Source: Spartinivicinus marinus
Lineage (GTDB): Bacteria > Pseudomonadota > Gammaproteobacteria > Pseudomonadales > Zooshikellaceae
NCBI RefSeq assembly: GCF_026309355.1
Contig: NZ_JAPJZK010000001.1
Location: forward strand, 3,182,501 to 3,246,500
DNA length: 64,000 nucleotides
Direction: 5' to 3'
Part shown: positions 1 through 8,290 of the stretch, piece by piece
Layout: each line of letters starts with the position of its first letter
Numbering within the stretch: position 1 is the first letter of the stretch
Position numbers and translations under genes: made by a program
Notes under the pieces: model-generated
What the model was told of the DNA's origin: nothing
Seen by the model: the letters and a program-made list of their open reading frames with translations, nothing else
Database searches by the model: none

Positions 1-2
1 TA

Positions 3-1832
3 GTGTCTGATATTGTATTGCAACTTGTGGAAGATTCAGCTCAAGGCTTACATAGTGAGGGGTATAGGCTTGCTATAACTGATCAAGGTGTACAGATTGT
101 TGCAAATACAAACCAAGGCATTTTTTATGGGATTCAAACATTATTGGCTCAGATTGATACAAATCCTGTGGGTGAAATATCGATAGATATCCCGGGAATG
201 CAAATAAAAGACTATCCAAGGTTTTCTTATCGTGGGCTTCATCTGGATGTTGCTAGGCACTTTCAACCTGTAACAGAAGTAAAAAAACTGATAGAGGTAA
301 TGGCTTATTACAAACTAAATCGATTGCATCTACATTTAACTGATGATGAGGGATGGCGGCTTGCAATCAACGGTTTAGAGGAGTTAACCCAAGTAGGCGG
401 TCGTAGGGGACATACCACAACAGAAGATGACCATCTCTTGCCGTCCTTTGGGTCAGGTCCATTTCCTGGTGTGAATCAAGGGAGTGGTTTTTACTCAGCG
501 AATAATTTTATTGATATTTTAACGTTTGCTAAAACACGTCATATAACAGTAGTGCCTGAAATTGACTTACCAGGTCACGCTAGAGCTGCCATTAAATCAA
601 TGGAAGCACGCTATAGACGTTTGATTAAGCTGCAAGATGAACAGGCGAATAAATATTTGTTATCTGACTTGGCAGATCAATCAAGTTATCAGTCTGTGCA
701 AGGATGGAAAGATAATGTTATCAATGTGTGTTTACCATCTACTTATACATTTATTGAAAAAGTTTTAAAAGAAATAAAAGAGCTATATCAACAAGCTAAT
801 GCAGAATTAACAAGTGTGCATATTGGGGGAGATGAAGTGCCTCAGGGAGTGTGGCAAAAATCTCCAGTTTGCCAACAACTAATACAAAAAAATAATATTA
901 GTTTAGCTCATGTGGCCTTATTAAAGCAGTATTTTATGCATCGGATAAGTAATATTTATAGTAAATATAATTTAAAATTAGCTGGCTGGGAAGAGCTTGC
1001 TTTTACCAAATTAGGTGAAGATGGCTATGGTGCTAAGCGAGTTAACCCTTTTTATACGGAAGGTAAATTAACCCCCTATGTATGGAATAATGTGTGGGGT
1101 TGGGGGGATGAAGATAATGCTTATCAACTTGCCAATAACCATTATCCAGTAGTATTGGCTAATGCAACCAATTTGTATTTTGACTTAGCTTATGAAAAAC
1201 ACCCTGCAGAGCCTGGTTATTACTGGGCTAACTTTACGAATACCGAGTCATCTTATCAATTTGTACCTTTGGATTTATTTCAAAGTGCTAGAACAGACAG
1301 AATGGGAAATGTGATTCAACCTGATCAGTTTGAAAATAAGCAGCGCCTGAAGAGTAAAAATGCTAGTTATATTAGAGGATTACAAGGACAGTTATGGAGT
1401 GAAAACATGAAAACGGCTCATTTATTGGAATATTTTGCTTTGCCTAAATTACTCGGCTTGTCTGAACGCGCTTGGTCTAAAAAGCCAAGCTGGGTTGGTA
1501 ATAAAAAAATAAATACTAAGTTGTATAACCAGGCTTGGAATCGTTTTGCTAATAGACTTGGTCAAGTTGAGTTGCCTAAGCTTGACAGCTTATTTGGAGG
1601 TTTTGACTATCGACTACCTATACCTGGAGCTGTGTTAAATGAAGGTGGTCTAGTGACAGTTAATATTAGTTTGCCAGGCACTGTAGTTAGGTATACGACG
1701 GATGGCACAGAACCAACAACTAACTCTAAAATCTATAAAGCGCCTTTTAGTGCGATAGGGCCTCCTGTTAAATTAAGGGCATTTACTCGAAATGGGCGAG
1801 GAGGAAGAACAGTTGAGGTTGAAGTGAAATAG
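3..1832 (+). CDS. Beta-N-acetylhexosaminidase (GH20), 5' end open
   Basis: Family role: glycoside hydrolase family 20 enzymes remove terminal GlcNAc from chitobiose and other chitin fragments. Seen: a GH20b-like N-terminal stretch (about residues 1-65), a TIM-barrel catalytic region from about residue 70, and the HxGGDEV signature with the catalytic Asp-Glu pair at residues 277-278. Residues about 540-609 form a chitobiase C-terminal (CHB_HEX_C-like) domain. The GTG at position 3 is only the first possible start. The frame is still open at the window edge, and chitobiases are usually over 800 residues with an N-terminal carbohydrate-binding domain, so the gene probably begins upstream. No signal peptide is visible for that reason. 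Family assignment is secure; exact substrate is inferred. Confidence 0.9.
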   Translation: MSDIVLQLVEDSAQGLHSEGYRLAITDQGVQIVANTNQGIFYGIQTLLAQIDTNPVGEISIDIPGMQIKDYPRFSYRGLHLDVARHFQPVTEVKKLIEVMAYYKLNRLHLHLTDDEGWRLAINGLEELTQVGGRRGHTTTEDDHLLPSFGSGPFPGVNQGSGFYSANNFIDILTFAKTRHITVVPEIDLPGHARAAIKSMEARYRRLIKLQDEQANKYLLSDLADQSSYQSVQGWKDNVINVCLPSTYTFIEKVLKEIKELYQQANAELTSVHIGGDEVPQGVWQKSPVCQQLIQKNNISLAHVALLKQYFMHRISNIYSKYNLKLAGWEELAFTKLGEDGYGAKRVNPFYTEGKLTPYVWNNVWGWGDEDNAYQLANNHYPVVLANATNLYFDLAYEKHPAEPGYYWANFTNTESSYQFVPLDLFQSARTDRMGNVIQPDQFENKQRLKSKNASYIRGLQGQLWSENMKTAHLLEYFALPKLLGLSERAWSKKPSWVGNKKINTKLYNQAWNRFANRLGQVELPKLDSLFGGFDYRLPIPGAVLNEGGLVTVNISLPGTVVRYTTDGTEPTTNSKIYKAPFSAIGPPVKLRAFTRNGRGGRTVEVEVK

Positions 1833-1880
1833 TAATGTAAGGGTAGCTGTATAATAGAGGTGACGTTAACTGAAGAAGCA

Positions 1881-1913
1881 ATAAGCAGTGAATGGTGTTA
1901 TTTCACTGCTTAT
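1881..1913. terminator. Hairpin between convergent genes
   Basis: A perfect 12-bp inverted repeat (1881-1892 with 1902-1913) lies between the hexosaminidase gene and the convergent PEP-CTERM-like gene. It is followed by ggggttt on the plus strand. It probably terminates one or both transcripts, but the U-tract is weak. Confidence 0.55.
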
Positions 1914-1934
1914 GGGGTTTCTATTGCACTGCGC

Positions 1935-2540
1935 TTATTTCGAGCTAGATAAACGTTGTCTGGCAACTAAATAACCCAATCCTAACATTGCTAAACCAAA
2001 AGTGGCTGGAACAGGAATTCGAGTAATTTTCACATCATCTACTAGTAGTGACTGGTCTAGATCAGCATCATCGGCAAACCCTTGAAAGCTAATAAAGCTT
2101 GGTAAGTTGTTTTGGCCTACAGCACTCACAAAAGTGTAGCTGAATTCATGCCAGGTGCCTGTACTGCCAACAAGGTCAATACTTTTAGTTACAATAAGGC
2201 CGTTTTCAAAAAGCTGAAAAGTGGGATTGATAGCTTCTAAAGCGAGCCACTTAAAACTAATTGTGTCTCCTGCTTTCCAGTTGGTCTCTGCTCGGATTGA
2301 CGCATTAGCTGGTAACACTGCAAAACGATTACCTTCAGCTGCAGTATAACGGGTTCCGTTGTGTGTCAATTGGTTGGTTGTATAGGCTACCTGATGGCCA
2401 ATTTCGTGAAACCAGCCGCTGATATCATTGCCTTGGCCTGTTTCAAACCCGCCATTAGTGATGTTGATTGGGCTGGCAAGTACCGTTGCAGAGCATAGTA
2501 GCCCAGAAGCGAAAGCTACTCTCTTAAGCCAGTTATTCAT
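1935..2540 (-). CDS. Secreted protein with PEP-CTERM-like sorting tail
   Basis: 201 residues. A signal peptide is visible at residues 1-22 (basic start, hydrophobic core, cleavage near VLAS). The body looks like a beta-rich extracellular domain starting at the NGGFETG motif, typical of DUF642/carbohydrate-binding-like secreted proteins. The C-terminus has a VPxP motif, one hydrophobic helix (about 178-192) and a basic end (RQR), the layout of a PEP-CTERM signal, in which exosortase processes surface proteins. No exosortase lies in the window. The start is supported by AGGA 8 bases upstream of the ATG. The exact function is unknown. Confidence 0.7.
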   Translation of the reverse strand: MNNWLKRVAFASGLLCSATVLASPINITNGGFETGQGNDISGWFHEIGHQVAYTTNQLTHNGTRYTAAEGNRFAVLPANASIRAETNWKAGDTISFKWLALEAINPTFQLFENGLIVTKSIDLVGSTGTWHEFSYTFVSAVGQNNLPSFISFQGFADDADLDQSLLVDDVKITRIPVPATFGLAMLGLGYLVARQRLSSSK

Positions 2541-2849
2541 TAGGATATTTCCTGTTTACTGCAATTGATGATTATTTTAAATTACAATGTCTTTGCTTTA
2601 GTGAGCAATCAATAATCACCAGTAAACTGAATGTTATTTCACAGTTTTAAATGAATCCGCTGAGGAAATAAGTGAATCATTTATTTCATTTAAGAGGGTA
2701 TGATAGTTGTACTATTATTGTGTCATAAATATTTACATATTATTGCTTGCTTTTTTATTGATATACTAATTGGGCTTATAGAAAGGAGTGAGCAGGGGAA
2801 TATAAAAAGATTGCTTGAGTGGAAGTTTATACTGTTAGTAAAGTGTTTG
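2541..2849. other. Intergenic region, 309 bp
   Basis: AT-rich, no ORF with a credible ribosome site. It must carry the promoter of the minus-strand PEP-CTERM-like gene. A widely spaced 8-bp inverted repeat (gtttactg/cagtaaac) is the only structure noticed. Confidence 0.4.
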
Positions 2850-3203
2850 TTATAAACCCTCTATAAATTTTGCAAGAAATGTTTTTGCTGCTTTTGGTAT
2901 TTCGATAAACTCTAGTCCGAGTTGAAAGTAATGAAGCTTAATAACAACATGTTTAATATGAGATTTTGCATAAATAGTCATTTTATCCCCATTATGATGC
3001 CCTTTAATCATAAGGGCTACTTGTTGGCCTACTCTAAGTTTAATGGGAGATTCTACTAAAACACCTGTTTCAGAAATATTAAGAGTAGTCACTCTAAACA
3101 TATTACCTGAATGTTTAATTATTGCAGGCCATTTAATGCTTTTGCGTGAGAATTGACGGCTTTCTTTATGCTTTAAGTTTTGCATATAGATTATAACCTT
3201 CAC
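2850..3203 (-). CDS. PilZ domain protein
   Basis: 117 residues, essentially one PilZ domain. Family role: PilZ proteins bind cyclic di-GMP and pass the signal to motility, exopolysaccharide or secretion machinery. Seen: an Arg-containing N-terminal segment (RQFSRKSIKW) and the (N/D)xSxxG-type motif NISETG, followed by beta strands ending in GLEFIEI. The first Arg motif is not a textbook RxxxR, so binding is likely but not certain. The listed start is GTG; an ATG at 3185 (residue 7) has AAGG about 11 bases upstream and may be the true start. It stands alone with no operon partner. Confidence 0.8.
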   Translation of the reverse strand: MKVIIYMQNLKHKESRQFSRKSIKWPAIIKHSGNMFRVTTLNISETGVLVESPIKLRVGQQVALMIKGHHNGDKMTIYAKSHIKHVVIKLHYFQLGLEFIEIPKAAKTFLAKFIEGL

Positions 3204-3558
3204 AAGTAACAGGTATCTATTTTACTAACTCCAGTGACCAGTCTTGAAGACTTTTAATATATTAGTGGCTTTTAGTAATAATGATAACACTACTAGACGG
3301 ATTTTGTCGTAAATTTTTCTGATGTTTTTACTGCTTACTAGCAAAAACCATTTACACTTTCTTATATGTATTTGATGCAGAAGAAATAAAATTACTTATA
3401 AAGTATACCTTAAAATGTTCTTTATCCAAGATACTGTGTTGGCTTTATGCTCAGTTTCTTCTACGTCTGAGTGGTATTGCTGTGTTCTGCTGAAAAAGTA
3501 CTACTTTTAGAATGTGTACTGTATAAAAATAGTTGTGAAAAGATGATATAGTTGTTTA
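3204..3558. other. Intergenic region between divergent genes, 355 bp
   Basis: AT-rich region between the minus-strand PilZ gene and the plus-strand sensor gene. It should hold both promoters. No convincing -35/-10 pair, RNA or repeat was seen. Confidence 0.4.
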
Positions 3559-4947
3559 ATGCTAATGATAAGAAAAAGTCACATAAAAATAACGCTAACC
3601 ATAATGGCTGTAACTTTTACTCCAATAACTGTATTGGCTGCTATTTTTGCTTATCAAAGCTATCAGTCTGCACGAGAGTCAATAGAGGAGCAAGCAAAAG
3701 AACAGTTAGTATCTATTTTAGAAATAAAAAAACAGCAGGTGGAGCAATATTTTGAAACGATTCATGATCAAGTTGTTAGTTATGCCGATAATAGAATGAT
3801 TATAAATGCAATGCGAGATTTTAAACATGCTTATAAGAATTATACAAAAGAGCTCGAAGTTAATGATGTTGAACAGTTGAAGGCTGAACTGCTGAAGTAT
3901 TATCGAGAGGATTATAATGTTGAATATAAGCGCCGTAACAGTGGTGAAGAAAGATTATTAGAGTCGCAGTTTCAATTATTAGATATTGAATCCATAGCTT
4001 TACAGTATGCCTTTATTAAAGCTAATGAGTTTTCAACTGGACAGAAGGATGAGCTAATCAACTTAAATAATAATACAAGCTACGGAACTGTACATGCTAA
4101 ATATCATCCCCATATTAGAGAATTTTTAAAACGATTTGGTTACTATGATATTTTTTTAGTTGATTATGAAACGGGTGATATTGTTTATTCTGTATTTAAA
4201 GAGCTGGACTATACAACCTCTTTAATTGATGGCCCATATGCTGACTCTGCTATAGCTGTAGCATTCCAAAAAGTAGTCAATGATCCTCAAGGATCTGTCT
4301 ATTTAACGGACTTTTCCAGTTATGTGCCATCATATGATGATCCCGCTGCATTTATAGCTACCCCTATTTATGATGATAACAATAAAATTGGTGTGTTAAT
4401 TTTTCAGATGCCAGTCGATAAAGTTAACTTAATAATGACTCATGGGCGGTTGTGGCGTAAATCAGGGCTGGGAGAGACTGGAGAAACGTATTTAGTAGGC
4501 TCTGACTTCACCATGCGAAGTATTAGCCGGTTTTTGATAGAAACGCCTGGAAAATATGAGCAGGGGCTTATCAATGCTGGAGTTGAAAGAAATACAGTTG
4601 CTAAAATATTAGCAAAAAATACTTCCATTGGTTTGCAGCCTGTGACTACTCCAGGAGCAACGCTCGCATTAACTGGTGAACGAGGATATAAAGTATTGGA
4701 AGATTATAGAGGGGTTCCGGTACTTTCTGCTTTTAGTCCGGTTTTCATTTCTGGTTTAAAGTGGGCTATTTTAAGTGAAATCGATGAAGCAGAGGCTTTT
4801 AAAAAAGTTTATAGTTTTCGAAGTCACATTATAAAAGTCAGCTTATTTTTTGTAGGCTGTTTTAGTTTGGTCATTTTTTTGATTAGCTGGTTTATTGCTA
4901 AATATATTGTTTTTTCAGTAATGGACAACACTCAAGGGCAGCCTTAA
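3559..4947 (+). CDS. Cache-type membrane sensor without an output domain
   Basis: 462 residues. One membrane helix at about 10-30, a large periplasmic region of about 390 residues beginning with a coiled-coil-like helix (EEQAKEQL...KKQQVEQYF), then a second helix at about 425-450. The periplasmic region resembles the dCache sensor domains of chemoreceptors and sensor kinases, including the GLGETGETYLVG segment. The protein stops about 12 residues after the second helix, exactly where a HAMP domain would start. No HAMP, kinase, GGDEF or methyl-accepting module follows in any frame before the terminator at 4951. It is either a natural binding-only receptor or a truncated gene. Start choice is uncertain (ATG 3559 or ATG 3565; both have weak ribosome sites). 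Confidence 0.75.
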   Translation: MLMIRKSHIKITLTIMAVTFTPITVLAAIFAYQSYQSARESIEEQAKEQLVSILEIKKQQVEQYFETIHDQVVSYADNRMIINAMRDFKHAYKNYTKELEVNDVEQLKAELLKYYREDYNVEYKRRNSGEERLLESQFQLLDIESIALQYAFIKANEFSTGQKDELINLNNNTSYGTVHAKYHPHIREFLKRFGYYDIFLVDYETGDIVYSVFKELDYTTSLIDGPYADSAIAVAFQKVVNDPQGSVYLTDFSSYVPSYDDPAAFIATPIYDDNNKIGVLIFQMPVDKVNLIMTHGRLWRKSGLGETGETYLVGSDFTMRSISRFLIETPGKYEQGLINAGVERNTVAKILAKNTSIGLQPVTTPGATLALTGERGYKVLEDYRGVPVLSAFSPVFISGLKWAILSEIDEAEAFKKVYSFRSHIIKVSLFFVGCFSLVIFLISWFIAKYIVFSVMDNTQGQP

Positions 4948-4950
4948 AAA

Positions 4951-4980
4951 AACTAAGCCAGCTTTAAAACTGGCTTAGTT
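4951..4980 (-). terminator. Rho-independent terminator
   Basis: A perfect 11-bp stem (4951-4961 with 4970-4980) with an 8-base loop. Read on the minus strand it is followed by a run of seven T, so it ends the PKD lipoprotein transcript. It may also stop the facing sensor gene. Confidence 0.85.
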
Positions 4981-4995
4981 AAGGAGTAATAAACG

Positions 4996-6861
4996 TTATA
5001 AATTAACCGTTTCTGTTGGTGGCGGTGGCGGTGGTGGAATATCATCCGGTAAGTCACCATCATCGTCATCATCCGGTGTAGGTGGTGGAGGTACTGGGCC
5101 AGGATCATCGCCATCATCATCTGGTTTGTCTGGATCACCAGGTGGAGGTGGTGGCGGCGGAATATCCGGCGGCGTGTCATCATCCGGTTTATCTGGATCG
5201 CCAGGTGGTGGCGGTGGTGGAATATCCGGTGGTGTATCGTCATCATCATCGTCTCCTGGTGGTTTAGGAGGCGGCGGTACAGGATCATCATCATCCGGCT
5301 TATCTGGGTCGCCAGGAGGTGGCGGTGGTGGCATTGGGTCATCTGGGTTGCTGGTATCTAAACAGCTTACAGGTTTTTTCGAGATGACTAATGCATCCAG
5401 GTAGCTCTCCATTTCCCCTTCAATTGCTTGGGTTTGGGTTGTTGCCAAACGGTTGTTGACCGGTTGTTGGCTGTTTTGCCCCATCATTGTCCAGCTGTTT
5501 TCAAACTGAATACCATTAATAGCGTATTCTCGCCATTTACCTGTCCAGTTTAAATCAGTTAGCGTGTATTTTGAGTAGGGTTTTCCATCTATTGCGATTT
5601 CATATACACCATCTGCTTTGTATGGAGTAGTACTATTCAGCTTAAGGTGCACAATAACACAGTGCCATTTTCCTTTACTTAAAGGATTATTATCATCGCC
5701 ATCGGGCTTATCGGGTGGTACCGGAGGAATAGGTGGTTCTGGGTCACCAGGAGGTGGCGGAGGTGGTGGAATATCATCATCCACTTGATTTACCGCAAAA
5801 TGACTAAGTGTAGGTTTTTCTGGTGGAGCTGGGGGCGGCGGCACAGGTGGTAATGGGTCAGTATTTTCACCAAGCTGAGTTAAATTTTCCATGTCATCCC
5901 ACTTGGTGGTTTTTAATGTGGAATCTGGGTTGTTTGGATCAAAACCACTATAAGCTTGAAGGTTTGGCTCTCCAGAAATGACAGCTGTATTGGATTTATC
6001 ATGTGAAAGTGTAGAGACAAATGCTTGTGGGCCAAACTGATCTGAGCCAGCAGCAACACCAAATGCTCGTGTAATATGAGTTGGCCAGCCCGGAGTACTG
6101 TTCGGGTATTTCACATAGAAACGGTAATATACTTCATTAATTTTTTCGTCAAAGTAAGGTTTGGCACCTAAATCATCGATGGAGTTGTTATAGGGGACTC
6201 GGCCAAAGTTACGTCGAAAGCTGCCACTATTTTTACTTTCATTATCTGCTTTTAAACGTAAAGCATATTTACCATGGGCAGGGTTAGTTTCAACTCGTTG
6301 TAGTGATGTTGCATCCTTGCCTGGTTTAACACTGTTTTTACCATATTTTTCTGTTAATGAGGCAGTGGTTTCAAAGTCATCACACCATAGCCACTCAGGG
6401 TGCTTGCTTTGCCAGTTTTCACACTCATTCATGCCAACTGGGTCGTCTCCATCCCCATCATCGTCGTCATCATCTGGAGTATCTGGAGTGGTATTAACAG
6501 TCACTTCTAGCTTATGTTCTGCGGTGGCATTTTTGTTATCCGTCACTGTTAGGGTAACCATGTAACTGCCTGCACTGTTATAACTATGGTTTGCAGTAGG
6601 GCCATCACCGTTCATGCTGTCACCGAAATTCCAGCTATATTGAGTAATATTGCCATCAGGATCAGAGCTAGCACTCGCATCAAAACTACAGCTTAGCTCA
6701 CTGCAAGAATGAGAAAACTTTGCGACAGGTTTTTTATTGCCTGGTGGATTTGGTTTATCGTCATCATCACCTGGGCAACCCGTAAGCACCATGACACAGG
6801 CGCTATATAATAAGGTTTTTGCAAATTTAGGAGTCATCATATTAGCCACTTCATTGATCAT
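4996..6861 (-). CDS. PKD-domain lipoprotein with polysaccharide-lyase-like domain and Pro/Asp tracts
   Basis: 621 residues. A lipobox (VLTGC, Cys29) marks an outer-membrane or surface lipoprotein; an internal ATG at residue 9 would give a more typical signal length. Order: PKD domain about 43-123 (ending in the GSYMVTLTVTD strand), acidic linker 124-143, then a beta-jelly-roll region about 145-500 recalling heparin-lyase/concanavalin-A-like folds (KGKWHCVIVHLKLN, then VYEIAIDGKPY). A Pro/Asp block (about 331-391) interrupts this domain, and residues about 506-617 are a tail of repeated PPPPPPGDPDKPDDD-like units. Inferred role: binding or cleaving a polysaccharide at the surface. Catalytic residues were not identified. 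Confidence 0.65.
   Translation of the reverse strand: MINEVANMMTPKFAKTLLYSACVMVLTGCPGDDDDKPNPPGNKKPVAKFSHSCSELSCSFDASASSDPDGNITQYSWNFGDSMNGDGPTANHSYNSAGSYMVTLTVTDNKNATAEHKLEVTVNTTPDTPDDDDDDGDGDDPVGMNECENWQSKHPEWLWCDDFETTASLTEKYGKNSVKPGKDATSLQRVETNPAHGKYALRLKADNESKNSGSFRRNFGRVPYNNSIDDLGAKPYFDEKINEVYYRFYVKYPNSTPGWPTHITRAFGVAAGSDQFGPQAFVSTLSHDKSNTAVISGEPNLQAYSGFDPNNPDSTLKTTKWDDMENLTQLGENTDPLPPVPPPPAPPEKPTLSHFAVNQVDDDIPPPPPPPGDPEPPIPPVPPDKPDGDDNNPLSKGKWHCVIVHLKLNSTTPYKADGVYEIAIDGKPYSKYTLTDLNWTGKWREYAINGIQFENSWTMMGQNSQQPVNNRLATTQTQAIEGEMESYLDALVISKKPVSCLDTSNPDDPMPPPPPPGDPDKPDDDDPVPPPPKPPGDDDDDDTPPDIPPPPPPGDPDKPDDDTPPDIPPPPPPPGDPDKPDDDGDDPGPVPPPPTPDDDDDGDLPDDIPPPPPPPTETVNL
5010..5345 (-). repeat. 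Degenerate Pro/Asp-coding tandem repeats
   Basis: Low-complexity DNA encodes at least four degenerate units of the pattern (D)n-(T)PPDI-P6/7-GDPDKP. A related block lies at about 5690-5870 inside the same gene. The DNA repeats are near-identical over short runs, so copy number could change by slippage. Confidence 0.8.
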
Positions 6862-7333
6862 TCTCTTTTGTGTGGAGCCTTTATTGCTTATATTGCTTAC
6901 AATTTACTATGAGGCTTTCCATAGACCTTCCATGACGTACTAGCCATTTTCAGATATATCCAAATTCAGTATATTTCTGAAAGAATCGACTTAATTGAAA
7001 TTGAGTAATTTAAATAATGTTTTAACGATCATTTCAAAATGTCAGGTAATACAGATTGAGAGATAAATAACAAACATTAAAGTTGAGTAAGGAATCATTA
7101 AAATTACAATTAATATCAATTATATTAACTAGCTTGAACCTTAAACAGGTGACAATCTAAACACATCAGTTTTTAGTAATATTTGTCAAGACTCACAGAA
7201 ATTGTTTAGCTTGCAATCAACTCACAAGAACTTGAAAAGATATACACTAGAAAGTGAGTGTAGGCATAATTTTTTATGTAAACTTATACAAGTACTGTTT
7301 TGGTCTGAAACATCTATCGGAGACAACTAGATT
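6862..7333. other. Intergenic region, 472 bp
   Basis: AT-rich spacer between divergent genes (lipoprotein on minus, EEP protein on plus). It should carry both promoters. GGAG at about 7319 serves as the ribosome site for the GTG at 7334. No other structure was recognised. Confidence 0.4.
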
Positions 7334-8290
7334 GTGTGGATATTTAGATGGCTGTTGTTAGCAGTTGTGCTGGCTGGTGTAGCAAGCTTTATTGGGTTAT
7401 TTGGGCAGTATCACTGGCTAGCTGATCTAACAAATCATTTTCGTTGGTATTATCTGGCTGTAGCCATATTGGGAATAATGGTGTCTAGTCTGGTGAGAAA
7501 GTGGCACTGGTTTGTCTTTGCAATCATAGTGGCTGGGCTAAACTATGAGATTATTTATTTGTATAAGAGCCAGCTTGATGGTGATCATGGGAATATAACG
7601 GAGGAGAATTTTGCTGTCATATCAGCAGCTCAGGTTAATGTTAACTTGAACAATACAAATACAGAATTATTGCTACAATGGTTACAGCAGCGACAGCCAG
7701 ATATTGTTGCTGTTGAAGAATATACACCTACTTGGTCACAAGCGCTTAATCAGTTGGGTAATCTTTATCCATATAAAATAGAGAGGCCAAGAAATGACGG
7801 ATTTGGTATAGTACTTTTTAGCCGATACCCCATTGATAATTTACAAATTCAACACTTTGGTCCAGACCGACTACCTTCTATTACAGGGGTAGTACTCTGG
7901 AATCAATTTAAAATACAACTATTAATTACCCACCCTGTGCCACCAATGTCTCAATCTATGGCAATTTCTCGCGATTTACAGCTAGAGGATATTGCCTGGT
8001 GGCTAAAATACCAGTCAAATCCTGTTGTATTATTGGGTGATTTAAATACAACTCCTTGGGGGTATAGCTTTAAAAAGCTAATTAATACAGCGAATTTAAA
8101 GTCTACTCGTACAGGTGCAGGTTTGCTCCCTACTTGGCCAGGTAAATTACCTTTAATTCCTATTGATCATATTTTGTTAAGCAAGTCATTGGAAGTAATT
8201 AGTGTAGAGGTAGGGCCAGATATTGGGTCTGACCACTTACCTATGATTGCTGAGATAGGTTTAAAAAATAATTCTAATCAACAGCAATAG
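7334..8290 (+). CDS. Membrane-anchored endonuclease/exonuclease/phosphatase family protein
   Basis: 318 residues. Two or three hydrophobic helices fill residues 1-78, then an EEP (DNase I-like) domain follows. Motifs in order: NVNLNN (metal-site Asn), VEEY (metal-site Glu), GDLNTTPW (catalytic Asp/Asn) and GSDHLPM (catalytic Asp-His). The architecture resembles YafD-like membrane EEP proteins. Substrate is unknown: the family includes nucleases, phosphodiesterases and lipid phosphatases. The GTG start is chosen because it keeps the first membrane helix and has GGAG upstream. Its last 17 bases overlap the convergent kinase gene. Confidence 0.82.
   Translation: MWIFRWLLLAVVLAGVASFIGLFGQYHWLADLTNHFRWYYLAVAILGIMVSSLVRKWHWFVFAIIVAGLNYEIIYLYKSQLDGDHGNITEENFAVISAAQVNVNLNNTNTELLLQWLQQRQPDIVAVEEYTPTWSQALNQLGNLYPYKIERPRNDGFGIVLFSRYPIDNLQIQHFGPDRLPSITGVVLWNQFKIQLLITHPVPPMSQSMAISRDLQLEDIAWWLKYQSNPVVLLGDLNTTPWGYSFKKLINTANLKSTRTGAGLLPTWPGKLPLIPIDHILLSKSLEVISVEVGPDIGSDHLPMIAEIGLKNNSNQQQ

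Noticed and set aside
3552-3755. 67-residue Asn/Cys-rich ORF overlapping the sensor start
   Set aside because: TTG start without ribosome site, fully covered by the longer sensor gene.
5082-5404. Plus-strand ORFs with Gly/Ser- or His/Val-rich products
   Set aside because: They are the antisense of the Pro/Asp-coding repeats; composition follows from the repeat and no ribosome site or domain is present.
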